Shown: positions 52,555-61,364 of the stretch, one piece after another
Numbering within the stretch: the stretch's first letter is position 1
How the letters are laid out: the number at the start of each line of letters is the position of its first letter
From: DASZVB01 sp036272055
Lineage (GTDB): Bacteria; Myxococcota_A; Polyangia; Polyangiales; Polyangiaceae
Length of the DNA stretch: 64,000 bases
NCBI GenBank assembly: GCA_036272055.1
Contig: DATAZL010000129.1
Location: 237,863-301,862 of the forward strand
Reading direction: 5' to 3'
Notes under the pieces: model-generated
Database searches by the model: none
Told to the model about the DNA's origin: nothing
The model's input: only the letters and a program-made list of their open reading frames with translations
Program-made: the position numbers and the translations under genes

Positions 52555-53664
52555 ATGCGCATCGCCCAGGTCTCGCCCCTCTACGAGAGTGTCCCTCCTC
52601 GTCTTTACGGCGGCACGGAGCGGATCGTCCACTACGTCACCGAGGAGCTGGTGCGTATGGGCCACGACGTGACGCTCTTCGCTTCCGGCGACTCCGAGAC
52701 GGCGGCACGGCTGCAGGCGCAGTGCGCACAGGCGCTGCGCCTCGACGAGAAGTGCGTCGACCCCCTCGCGAGACACGTGCTCATGATCGAGCGAGTCGCC
52801 GCGTGGGAGAGCGAGTTCGACGTCATTCACTTTCACACCGATTACCTGCACTTTCCCCTCGCGCGGCGAATGACGGTGCCGCATCTGACGACGCTGCACG
52901 GTCGCCTCGACATCGCGGATCTCGCCCCCGTCTATGACGAGTTCGGCGACATCCCGGTGGTGTCGATCTCCGACGCGCAGCGACGCCCGCTCCCGCAAGC
53001 GGGCTGGCTGTCGACGGTGCATCACGGGCTTCCGAAGGACCTCCTCGGGTTCAACCCGGAGCCCGAAGGGTACTTCGCGTTCGTCGGAAGGATCTCGCCC
53101 GAGAAGCGTGTGGACCGTGCGATCGAGATCGCGACCGCGCTCGGCGTCCCGCTGAAGATCGCGGCGAAGGTCGACAAGGTCGACCTCGAGTACTTCAAGG
53201 AGAAGATAGAGCCGATGCTCGACCATCACCTCGTCGAGTTCGTCGGCGAGATCGGCGAGGCAGAGAAGAGCGCCTTCATGGGCGGAGCGCGCGCGCTTCT
53301 CTTCCCGATCGACTGGCCGGAGCCGTTCGGGCTCGTCATGATCGAGGCTATGGCGTGTGGCACGCCGGTCGTGGCGTTTCGCAACGGTTCGGTCGACGAG
53401 GTGCTCGAAGACGGCGTCACGGGGTTCATCGTCGAATCTGTGGAGGACGCGATCGCAGCCGCAAAGCGCGTCGGTGAGCTCGACCGCGCACGCGTCCGTG
53501 CCGAGTTCGAGCGCCGTTTCACCGCGGAACGGATGGCGACGGAATACGTCGAGCTCTATACGAAGCTCGCCGCGCGGAAGACGCTCCCGAGCGGCATCAC
53601 CGAATCGGGGCCGCCCCCGGCCCTCCCCGAGACGGAGGGCGAAACCGAGACCGAAGCCGCATGA
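52555..53664 (+). CDS. Glycosyltransferase family 4
   Basis: A 369-residue GT-B enzyme. The start MRIAQVSPLYESVPPRLYGG has the acceptor-side Gly loop, and the donor site is AFVGRISPEKRVDRAI, FPIDWPEPFGLVMIEAMACGTPVVA, with the EX7E Glu pair. Likely an alpha-glucosyl or mannosyl transferase; the neighbours suggest glucan or a sugar-stress polymer. ATG at 52555 has AAGGAAG upstream; the longer frame is not needed. Its stop overlaps the debranching-enzyme start (ATGA). The C-terminal 30 residues are Pro/Glu-rich. Confidence 0.86.
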   Translation: MRIAQVSPLYESVPPRLYGGTERIVHYVTEELVRMGHDVTLFASGDSETAARLQAQCAQALRLDEKCVDPLARHVLMIERVAAWESEFDVIHFHTDYLHFPLARRMTVPHLTTLHGRLDIADLAPVYDEFGDIPVVSISDAQRRPLPQAGWLSTVHHGLPKDLLGFNPEPEGYFAFVGRISPEKRVDRAIEIATALGVPLKIAAKVDKVDLEYFKEKIEPMLDHHLVEFVGEIGEAEKSAFMGGARALLFPIDWPEPFGLVMIEAMACGTPVVAFRNGSVDEVLEDGVTGFIVESVEDAIAAAKRVGELDRARVRAEFERRFTAERMATEYVELYTKLAARKTLPSGITESGPPPALPETEGETETEAA

Positions 53665-55826
53665 ATCACCCTTCTGAAGAGGACGCGGACCGCTATCACA
53701 TCACCGCCACGACCTCGCTCGCGGGCGAGACGCGGCGCGTGCTCATGCACGACGAGTCGTTCGCCGTCCTCGATCGGCATGGCGACGTGCGCGCGTCGGT
53801 CAGGAGCGAGCAGGGCCTCTATCACGGCGGCACCCGCTTCCTCTCCACGGAGGTTCTGTATCTCGGCACGCGCCCGTTTCTCTTTCTGAGCTCGACCGTC
53901 CTCGAGAACAACCTGCTCTTCACGGCGGATCTCACGAACGCGGAGATCCAGGGCGCCGACTACATGATCCCGCACGGCACGCTGCACGTGCTCCGGTCGA
54001 AGCTCCTCCGTGACGCGACCTGCTACGAGCGCATCCAGCTGACGAACTACTCGGCGAGCGCGGTCGACTTCGTGCTGCGCATGGAGTTCGACGCCGACTA
54101 CGCGGACGTCTTCGAGGTCCGTGGTACGCGGAGAGCGAAGCGGGGTGTCCGTCTTCCCACGCGCATCGATGGCGGCACCGCGATCATGATGTACCGCGGC
54201 CTCGACGACGTGACGCGTACGACGCGGCTCGTCTTCACACCGGATCCGACGTCGCTCACCGAGCGCGAAGCGGCGTTCCAGGTCCATCTCGAGGCAAAGC
54301 AGACGAAGGAGCTGTTCGTCACCGTGAGCTGCGGCGTCGGCGGCGAACGGCGTCAGCTCGTCGCGTACGAGTCGGCGGTACACACCGCGAACGAGGCGCG
54401 CACGAGCGTCGAGGAGACCGAAGCGCACATCTACACGGCGAACGAGCTCTTCAACGACTGGCTGAACCGTTCCCAGGCCGATCTGCGGATGATGGTCGCG
54501 AATACACCGACCGGCCCGTATCCGTGTGCCGGCGTGCCGTGGTTCAGCGTCCCGTTCGGACGCGACGGCATCTGGACGGCGATCGAGTACCTGCACATGA
54601 ATCCGGACCTCGCCGCCGGCGTGCTCAGCTTTCTCGCTGCGAACCAGGCGACGAGCTTCGACCCCGAGGCGGACGCGGAGCCCGGCAAGATCGTCCACGA
54701 GATGCGGCAGGGTGAGATGGCCAGCCTGCGCGAGGTGCCGTTCGGCCGCTACTACGGCAGCGTCGATTCGACACCGCTCTTCGTCATGCTCGCCGCCGAG
54801 TACTTCGACGCAACCGGCGACCTCGAGCTCGTGCGCGCCATCTGGCCGAATCTCCTCGCCGCGCTGTCGTGGATCGACGGCCCGGGCGATCGCGACGGAG
54901 ACGGCTTCGTCGAATACGGCAGGAAATCGCAGGACGGTCTCGTTCAGCAAGGGTGGAAGGACTCCAACGACTCCGTGTTCCACCGCGACGGCGCGCTCGC
55001 CGAAGGGCCGATCGCGCTCTGCGAGGTGCAAGGCTACGTCTACGCCGCACGACTCGGCATGGCGCGCCTCGCGCAGGTCCTCGGCGATGACGCCCGCGCC
55101 GAGGAGCAGACCGCGCGCGCCGCAGCACTACGGGAGAACTTCGATCGCGCGTTCTGGTGCCCCGAGCTCTCCACCTATGCGCTCGCCCTCGACGCGAAGA
55201 AACGACCGTGCCGCGTCAGTAGCTCGAACCCCGGGCATTGCCTCTTCTCGCGCATCGTCCTGCCGGAGCGCGCTCGCGCCCTCGCCTCGACGCTGGTGTC
55301 ACCGGAGATGTTCTCGGGATGGGGCGTGCGCACACTCGCGACGGGTGAGGAGCGCTATAATCCGATGTCGTATCACAACGGCTCGGTATGGCCGCACGAC
55401 AACGCGATCACCGCCGCGGGTCTCGCGCGCTACGGATACACGCACGAAGCCGCGAAGATCCTGGCCGGTCTCTTCGACGCGAGCCTCTTCATGGATCTTC
55501 ACCGATTGCCGGAGCTCTTCTGCGGTTTCCCGCGCCGGCCGAGCGAGGCGCCGACGGGGTATCCCGTCGCGTGTTCGCCGCAAGCGTGGGCGGCTGCCGC
55601 GCCGTTCCTGCTTCTCGCCTCGGTGCTCGGACTTCGCATCGACGCCGAGCACCATCGCCTGATCTTCGAGCGCCCCATGCTTCCCGCGTTCGTCGACGAC
55701 GTGATCATCCGCAATCTGCGCGTCGGCAAGGCGCGCGTGGACCTCCGGGTGCATCGCTATCCGGAAGACGTCGGCGTGAACGTCCTCCGCAAGACCGGCG
55801 ACGTCGAAGTGATTCTCGTGAAGTGA
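53661..55826 (+). CDS. Amylo-alpha-1,6-glucosidase (glycogen debranching type)
   Basis: A 721-residue protein. The N-terminal beta domain (about 1-270) with FLSSTVLENNLLFTADLTN matches the N-terminal module of bacterial glycogen-debranching proteins, and the C-terminal (alpha/alpha)6 barrel has GVPWFSVPFGRDGIW, GWKDSNDSVFHRDG, NPMSYHNGSVWPHDNA with the acidic catalytic candidates Asp/Glu. Such enzymes release alpha-1,6-linked glucose from branched glucan. It is coupled to the GT4 gene, hinting at turnover and synthesis of one polymer. No signal peptide. Confidence 0.84.
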   Translation: MNHPSEEDADRYHITATTSLAGETRRVLMHDESFAVLDRHGDVRASVRSEQGLYHGGTRFLSTEVLYLGTRPFLFLSSTVLENNLLFTADLTNAEIQGADYMIPHGTLHVLRSKLLRDATCYERIQLTNYSASAVDFVLRMEFDADYADVFEVRGTRRAKRGVRLPTRIDGGTAIMMYRGLDDVTRTTRLVFTPDPTSLTEREAAFQVHLEAKQTKELFVTVSCGVGGERRQLVAYESAVHTANEARTSVEETEAHIYTANELFNDWLNRSQADLRMMVANTPTGPYPCAGVPWFSVPFGRDGIWTAIEYLHMNPDLAAGVLSFLAANQATSFDPEADAEPGKIVHEMRQGEMASLREVPFGRYYGSVDSTPLFVMLAAEYFDATGDLELVRAIWPNLLAALSWIDGPGDRDGDGFVEYGRKSQDGLVQQGWKDSNDSVFHRDGALAEGPIALCEVQGYVYAARLGMARLAQVLGDDARAEEQTARAAALRENFDRAFWCPELSTYALALDAKKRPCRVSSSNPGHCLFSRIVLPERARALASTLVSPEMFSGWGVRTLATGEERYNPMSYHNGSVWPHDNAITAAGLARYGYTHEAAKILAGLFDASLFMDLHRLPELFCGFPRRPSEAPTGYPVACSPQAWAAAAPFLLLASVLGLRIDAEHHRLIFERPMLPAFVDDVIIRNLRVGKARVDLRVHRYPEDVGVNVLRKTGDVEVILVK

Positions 55827-56078
55827 CGCCGCAAACGCGCGCGGCCACTCCGGATACTACGGCCCGAAGGTTCGATTGCGAAGACCGCGGGTCGAGATGA
55901 CCGGGTGAGGAGCGCAGGCGTACGCTGGTACGCCGAGCACCGAGAGCGGTCGGATCGGCCCGTGCTCGAAGCAAGCGGACCTTCGTGCTCTCAGAACGAC
56001 ACGCCGCCGCCAACGGAAGGCGGCGCGCGAGAATGCCTTCGCAGTGCCACGTGGCTCTGCCAAGCTAGCGCGCCGAAC

Positions 56079-57293
56079 ATGGAAGCGACGAGCGACGTCA
56101 AGACCGCCCTGCCCCCGCACCGGGACACCTGTTACGAGTGTCACAAGCCGGTCGTCCTGTGCGTCTGCTCCAGCATCCGTCGCGTGGAGAACGCGACGGG
56201 CATCGTCGTGCTCCAGCACCCCCGCGAGCGCCTGCACCCGATCGGGACGGCGCGGTTCGCGCGGCTCGGCCTCGCCCGGTCGCACGTCGAGATCGCGTGG
56301 AACGCCAGCACACGTGAAGAGACGCCGCCGCACTGGGTCCCCGAGGGCGCGGCCCTGCTCTATCCCGGTGCCGGCGCGCGCGACCTGCGGGAGCTCCCCC
56401 CGACGGAGCGGCCGAAGCACCTCGTCGTGATAGACGGCACCTGGCACACCGCGCGGACATTGTTTCGCGACAAGGCATGGCTCCAGAAGCTGCCGCGCGT
56501 CCGACTCTCGCCGTCGGAGCCGAGCCGTTACCGGATCCGCCGCGAGCCGACGCGGGATTCACTTTCGACCATCGAGGCGGTCGTACTGGCGCTCCGTATC
56601 CTCGAGCCCGAGACCCCGGGGTTCGACGAGCTCATCGGCGCCTTCGACGCGATGATCGACGCGCAGCTCGCCTTCATCCACGGAAGCCCCGGCCGTCCAC
56701 GCGAGCGGGAACGCCGGCCGCTCGAACGGCGTCGGTTGCCGCTGGCGCTGGTCGAGGACTTCGACCGGCTGGTCGTCGTGTACGTCGAGTCGGCGCGACC
56801 CGATCCGCGTGGCGAGCGCGCCGTCACCCAGTTCGCCGCGGTGTCCCTGTCGACGGGGGAGACGCTCGAGCGCCTCGTCGTTCCGTCGTTCGGCCCGCCG
56901 AGTGCCGCACATCTGGCGCACATGTGCTTGACCCTCGGTGACTTCGACGGTGCGGTGGACACCAAGCAATTCCGACGTGATGTCGCCGAGTTCCTGGAAC
57001 GGCAGCCACGACCGATTCTCGCGGCGTGGAATCAATCGAGTCTCGATCTGCTCGCTCACGAGCTCGGCGGCCACGCATCGCGGGTCGCGCTGAAGAGCGC
57101 TTACCGAAACGTCCGCGGCGGCGGAACCGGCAGCCTCGACGAGGTCGTCGCCGTCGAAGGGCTCGCTCCTGCACCGCTCCCGTTCCGTGGCCGGGCAGGT
57201 AGTCGCATCGCGCATGCCGTCGCCATCACGCGGTATCTGAACGCGATGAGCGTCGAGCAGCGAAGCGAGAGCGACGACGCAACGACGCGCTGA
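56079..57293 (+). CDS. DTW-domain protein with extra nuclease-like C-terminal domain
   Basis: A 404-residue protein. Residues 15-205 are a DTW domain: Cys18, Cys21, Cys28 and Cys30 form the zinc site, SxSxPSRYRIRREPT-type residues follow, and VIDGTW (117-122) is the DxTW signature. DTW proteins such as TapT transfer an aminocarboxypropyl group from SAM to tRNA uridine (acp3U). Residues 223-404 look like a degenerate RNase H/DEDD-type fold (DFDRLVVVYVESARPD, then QFAAVSLSTGETLERLVVP and SRIAHAVAITRYL), with the first acidic residues displaced. The usual DTW protein is about 200-250 residues, so this is a fusion. ATG at 56079; no clear ribosome site. Confidence 0.75.
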   Translation: MEATSDVKTALPPHRDTCYECHKPVVLCVCSSIRRVENATGIVVLQHPRERLHPIGTARFARLGLARSHVEIAWNASTREETPPHWVPEGAALLYPGAGARDLRELPPTERPKHLVVIDGTWHTARTLFRDKAWLQKLPRVRLSPSEPSRYRIRREPTRDSLSTIEAVVLALRILEPETPGFDELIGAFDAMIDAQLAFIHGSPGRPRERERRPLERRRLPLALVEDFDRLVVVYVESARPDPRGERAVTQFAAVSLSTGETLERLVVPSFGPPSAAHLAHMCLTLGDFDGAVDTKQFRRDVAEFLERQPRPILAAWNQSSLDLLAHELGGHASRVALKSAYRNVRGGGTGSLDEVVAVEGLAPAPLPFRGRAGSRIAHAVAITRYLNAMSVEQRSESDDATTR

Positions 57294-57436
57294 ACGTGTT
57301 CAGGTGTTCGGCCATCGGGCGGATTTTCACGTGTGCGCTCGCCGAGTGTGAGAAACCCTGGAAACGTCGGGTTCGCTTGCTGTAGCGTGTGTGTAGGCGC
57401 CGCGGTTCTCGGTCGGGGTGCTTTGACGGGTGCGAC

Positions 57437-58216
57437 ATGATTCGTGTCGATGAAGCCTACGACGGCGAAATGCGGCTATTTCGCGCGAAGCGCGACGCGG
57501 CGCTGCGTGCCGAAGACGGCTGGCTGGCGGCGAGCGGCCTCTTCGTCCTGCAAGACGGCGCGAACGAGCTCGCGTTCGGCACGATCACCGTGCGCGGCGA
57601 CTCGGTGCACGTCGCCGTCCGCGCCGAGACGCTCGTCACTCATCGCTCCGCGCCGATCCGCGAAGCATGGCTCCGGCCCGATCAGGACGACGACATTCTC
57701 TTCGTCGGGCGCACGAGCCATCAGCTCATCCGGCGCGGTGAAACGCTGGCAGTGCGCTCGCGCGATCCCGACGCAGAGCTCCGGCGCTCGTTCCCGGGCG
57801 CAGACTGGTTCCCGGTCGATCCGGCGTGGCGCGTCTATGCGCGCGCGGTCCCGCTCGAGCGTCCGCGCCGGCTCGAGCTCTCGTACTCGGTGGCCGCGCA
57901 GGAGATCACCGCGACCGATTACATCCTCTGCTTCGAGCGCTACGGCGTGACCTACGCGCTCGAGCCGATCGTCGAGCCGAAGCGGCTGTTCATCCTGTTC
58001 CGCGACACGACCAACGGCGACGAGACGTCGGACATCGGGCGATACCTGTACGCGCCCCTTCCCCACAACGGGAAGACGATCCTCGACTTCAACACGGCGG
58101 TCACGCCCGGGTGCGCGTACAGCGCGCACGTGATGTGGCCCATCCCGCCGAAGCGGAACATGCTGCATATCCGGATCCAGTCGGGGGAGAAGATACCGCG
58201 CGTCGCTGGCGGATGA
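57437..58216 (+). CDS. DUF1684 family protein
   Basis: A 259-residue protein of the DUF1684 family. The N-terminal beta-rich part has DGWLAASGLFVLQDGANELAF and the second half LFILFRDTTNGDETSDIGRYL, DFNTAVTPGCAYS and MWPIPPKRNMLHIRIQSGEK, which are family marks including the conserved Cys and the PPxxN. The function is not established. It precedes the lipoprotein gene by 32 bp. ATG at 57437 is the natural start; a longer frame adds no homologous-looking sequence. Confidence 0.8.
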   Translation: MIRVDEAYDGEMRLFRAKRDAALRAEDGWLAASGLFVLQDGANELAFGTITVRGDSVHVAVRAETLVTHRSAPIREAWLRPDQDDDILFVGRTSHQLIRRGETLAVRSRDPDAELRRSFPGADWFPVDPAWRVYARAVPLERPRRLELSYSVAAQEITATDYILCFERYGVTYALEPIVEPKRLFILFRDTTNGDETSDIGRYLYAPLPHNGKTILDFNTAVTPGCAYSAHVMWPIPPKRNMLHIRIQSGEKIPRVAGG

Positions 58217-58248
58217 CGACGGAGTGGGGCAGGACGTATGCTGCGCCC

Positions 58249-58995
58249 GTGATCCGTTCAAAGCTCTTTCTCGCGACGGCGCTCGTCGCCTGCCTCTGTG
58301 ACGTGGCGTGCAACGAGGCAACCCGTCGCTGTCAGAGCCTCATGTCGACCGCGCAGGGTATCGTCTCCAAGGTCGACGGCAAGCAGCAGAGCAGCGTCGA
58401 GCAGAGCCTGAACTCCGTCGAGACGGCGCGCGCCGCCTGCGAGCAGGCCGGGCGCACGACCGAACAGGACGAGCTCCTGAAAGCGAAGAACGAGCTCCAG
58501 GCGCAGCTCGACTACCTGAAGCGCAAGTCGGGCGAGCCGGCGGTGCCGAAGCTCAGCCCCGACCAGATCGCCGCGCTCGTGAAGAGCGGTGATCCCTCGT
58601 GCCCGAAGGGTCAGGCGTACCGCCGCAGCCCGACGCAGGAGATCAAGTGCACGGGCCCCCAGCTCGTCGACATGAACTGGAAGGCCGCCGAGACGTACTA
58701 CACGAACCGCGGCTACAAGCTGACGTCGACGATGGCGCCCCCGACGATCCGGGCCGAGTACGGAGCGGAGCTCATCGTCTTCACCTTCGGCGCCCAGAAC
58801 GACACCTCCGCCGCAAAGTGCATCGCCTACTACCCGCCACCGGGCATGCCCTGGCAAGAAGCCACCGGCCGCCTCACCGGCACCCCCATGAAGAAGCTAG
58901 ACACCGCGAAGACCGTGAAGTCCGACCACGGCGAAGTCACGCTCCGCGTCGATGAGACCACAACGAAGCTCATCGTTTATCTGGGTGACTGCTAA
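58249..58995 (+). CDS. Lipoprotein with helical region, unknown function
   Basis: A 248-residue exported protein. The signal peptide IRSKLFLATALVAC gives a lipobox LVAC. Residues about 25-85 are helical with heptad tendency (QSSVEQSLNSVETARAACEQ, ELLKAKNELQAQLDYLKRK), then a Cys-containing domain (SCPKGQAYRRSPTQEIKC). I cannot name a family. GTG at 58249 gives a clean signal peptide and lies 6 nt after TATGCT, so a leaderless message is possible. An ATG at 58213, overlapping the DUF1684 stop, would give a longer n-region. Confidence 0.65.
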   Translation: MIRSKLFLATALVACLCDVACNEATRRCQSLMSTAQGIVSKVDGKQQSSVEQSLNSVETARAACEQAGRTTEQDELLKAKNELQAQLDYLKRKSGEPAVPKLSPDQIAALVKSGDPSCPKGQAYRRSPTQEIKCTGPQLVDMNWKAAETYYTNRGYKLTSTMAPPTIRAEYGAELIVFTFGAQNDTSAAKCIAYYPPPGMPWQEATGRLTGTPMKKLDTAKTVKSDHGEVTLRVDETTTKLIVYLGDC

Positions 58996-59115
58996 GCGTG
59001 CTGTAACCACGAAGGTCCGCTTGCTTCGAGCGCTTGGGGGCAGATGCGTGCTTTCGGGTCGCGAAGAACCGGCGTCGGGCGGCGCTCGCTTCGCATCGCA
59101 CGCAGAGGAGAGCAG

Positions 59116-60516
59116 TCAATGCGCAACGCTTGCGAAGAGGGCGATCAGTAGCGCGGCGAGGGCGACCGAGAGAACGGCGGCTACGACGTTCCAGACGCTT
59201 GCGGTGCCTGTTGCGGCGACGCGCGTCGTTGTTTCGTCGTCGGTGCCGGCGGTTGCGAGATGCGCGGTCAAGGCGGTGCGCGACTGGGACGCGCGCGCGG
59301 CGACTGCCGCCGCTGCACCGCCGAGGGCGACGGCGGCGATGAGCGCTGCGAGGAGTCGAACGCGACGCTCGCGCTCGAGCTCGCGGGTCACCGCTCCGGG
59401 GATCGTATCGAGGAGGAGGGAATCCGTGACGTCGAAGGTCGTCGGCGGATCGTCACCCGGCGGCGTGCTGCGGAGCGGCCATCCGACGAGTGACGCGGAG
59501 CGCAACTCCGGCTCGCTCGAGACGACCGCCCAGAGAGGCACACCCTCCGGCAAGTGGAGGTCGCGCAGCACGCCGCTCGCGCCGAAGGGGTCGGGGTCGA
59601 GCGGAACCGTCGCGCCGGCAATGCGCGCCGTCTCGCTGACGATGGCGACGTAGGCGCGCTCGTGCAAGACCGGCGAGCGCACGACGAGCTCCGTCCCGCG
59701 GAGCTCCGCGAAGAGCGCGCCGGGGACGACCGCGAGCGACACGTCGAGCTCCGGCATCGTGGGAGCGACGTCGGCGGCGTGGGTGTCCGGCACCTTCACG
59801 ACCACGACGGCGGCGTGCTCGCGTGGCGTCACGACGTAGCGGCGTATTATCGCCGCCGGCGACGCGGCGCCGCCCTCCGTCGCGACCGGGCCGTGCACGT
59901 CCGCGCCGTCGCCGTGCACGTCGAGCAAGCCGGGAAGCGCGTTGCCGTCGCGGCTCGCGCGCACCCAGAGCCCGCTCGCGAACGGGACGGCGAAGACACC
60001 GCGCTCCGCCGCGGCACCGAGGACGACACCGCCGTCGAAGCGACGCTCGACCCAGCCGCCGCGACGCCGTGCGCCGCGCTTCCACTCCTCGACGGTGAGC
60101 GAGAAGCTCCCCTCGCCGACCGCATCGTCGTCGAGCCGAACCCGCGCGCGCACCGGTCCGTCGCCGGACGCCGCGACGACGAGCTCGTTCGCGCCTTCCG
60201 CGTCCAGCGCACCGTTCCAAGATGCCTGCACGTCTCCACGCGAGACGTCCATCGTCGCGTGTCGCCCTCCGAGCGGACGGTCCCGATCGCCGAGGCGTTC
60301 GACGACCTCGAGCCGTAACGACAGCGCGCTCACGCCTTCCGTCGGCCCCCCGCGCAGGCGCACCCCGACGACCGCGTGCGGCCGTCCGATGACGAGCACC
60401 GCGAGCGCGACGGCAAGGACGGCCACGGCAGGCAGCGCGAGCGGCAAACCCCGGATGACGCGACCGAGCCGGCCACGCCTCCCGGCGTCCTCTGACTGGG
60501 TACCAATTTCGACCAA
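59116..60516 (-). CDS. Membrane protein of unknown function
   Basis: A 466-residue protein with one N-terminal membrane helix (LPLALPAVAVLAVALAVLVIG) and two C-terminal helices (LLAALIAAVALGGAAAAVAA; VVAAVLSVALAALLIALFA). The loop between, about 50-390, is beta-rich and probably outside the cytoplasm. No family is recognised. The start is TTG at 60516 without a strong ribosome site, so the first residues are uncertain. It is divergent from the zinc-site membrane protein gene by 33 bp. Confidence 0.6.
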   Translation of the reverse strand: MVEIGTQSEDAGRRGRLGRVIRGLPLALPAVAVLAVALAVLVIGRPHAVVGVRLRGGPTEGVSALSLRLEVVERLGDRDRPLGGRHATMDVSRGDVQASWNGALDAEGANELVVAASGDGPVRARVRLDDDAVGEGSFSLTVEEWKRGARRRGGWVERRFDGGVVLGAAAERGVFAVPFASGLWVRASRDGNALPGLLDVHGDGADVHGPVATEGGAASPAAIIRRYVVTPREHAAVVVVKVPDTHAADVAPTMPELDVSLAVVPGALFAELRGTELVVRSPVLHERAYVAIVSETARIAGATVPLDPDPFGASGVLRDLHLPEGVPLWAVVSSEPELRSASLVGWPLRSTPPGDDPPTTFDVTDSLLLDTIPGAVTRELERERRVRLLAALIAAVALGGAAAAVAARASQSRTALTAHLATAGTDDETTTRVAATGTASVWNVVAAVLSVALAALLIALFASVAH

Positions 60517-60549
60517 CTGGCATTAGTGTGCGCCCGCCCGAGGAAAAGC

Positions 60550-61239
60550 ATGGCGGAAAAGAAAAAGCGCAAGACCCCGAGAGAGCGCATCGAGCGCCGC
60601 TTCGTACCGGAGGCAACGCACACGTCACGCCTCGCTGCCGGTCTCGGCATGGCGGGCTCGCTCATGCTCGGCGCAGGCGTGTACGGACAGTGGGTGAAGG
60701 AGACGCCCGTCAGCTACGCCGCGATCCTCGTGACCCTCGGCGCAGCCGGGCTCGGCGGCGGCCTCTGGCTCGGCAGCGCGAGCACGTTCCCGGTGCGCGT
60801 CGGCGACGCCGGCGTGGCCATCGAGCGCGGCTCGGAGACGAATCGCATCCTCTGGTGCGACATGAGCGAGATCAAGCTCGAGAAGGGCGACCTCGTAGTG
60901 CGCTCCCCGTCGCTGACGCTCACGATCCCCATCGGCGCGCACCCGCGTGCCGTCGCGTACATCATCGCGGAAGGCGAGCGACGCCTGCCGAAGGTCGTCA
61001 AGGTGGACGAGGCCGGCAAGCGAAGCATCCCGCTCGCGACCCAGCCGGGTGGCGAAGAGGTCCCCGTCCTCGGTGATCAGGTGGCTGGTCGGCGCTGCGC
61101 CGCCACCGACAAGATCATCTCGTTCGAGCGTGACGCGCGGCTCTGCCCGAACTGCGCGCAGGTCTATCACAAGGACCACGTCCCGAAGCAGTGCGTCACG
61201 TGCGGTGTCGACGTCGCGGGCCGCGCGGTGCAGGCGTAG
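60550..61239 (+). CDS. Membrane protein with C-terminal zinc-site
   Basis: A 229-residue protein. A basic N-terminus (KKKRKTPRERIERRF) is followed by two membrane helices (AAGLGMAGSLMLGAGVYG, YAAILVTLGAAGLGGGLWLG), then a beta domain (residues about 80-160) and CAATDKII...CPNC...CVTCG, which resembles a small zinc ribbon or RING-like knuckle. Function unknown. GAGGAAAAGC provides a good ribosome site before ATG at 60550. Confidence 0.7.
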   Translation: MAEKKKRKTPRERIERRFVPEATHTSRLAAGLGMAGSLMLGAGVYGQWVKETPVSYAAILVTLGAAGLGGGLWLGSASTFPVRVGDAGVAIERGSETNRILWCDMSEIKLEKGDLVVRSPSLTLTIPIGAHPRAVAYIIAEGERRLPKVVKVDEAGKRSIPLATQPGGEEVPVLGDQVAGRRCAATDKIISFERDARLCPNCAQVYHKDHVPKQCVTCGVDVAGRAVQA

Positions 61240-61250
61240 GAGCGCTCCGA

Positions 61251-61270
61251 CGGCGGCGAACCGGCCGCCG
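61251..61270. terminator. GC hairpin after the zinc-site membrane protein gene
   Basis: CGGCGGC-gaaccg-GCCGCCG forms a 7-bp stem 12 bp after the stop codon. No T-tract follows, so termination efficiency is uncertain. Confidence 0.35.
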
Positions 61271-61364
61271 GGGACGCGCTGCGAGCGCTTCGGTCAATTG
61301 GGTGAGCCCGGGGAGAGCCCTGGCCACGTCGCCCGGGGCCGTCGTCTGGGGTAGAGTCCCCCCC

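Noticed and set aside
60517..60549. A sigma-54 promoter between the two membrane-protein genes (TGGCATTAGTGTGCG).
   Set aside because: The distance from GG to GC is one base short of the required -24/-12 spacing.
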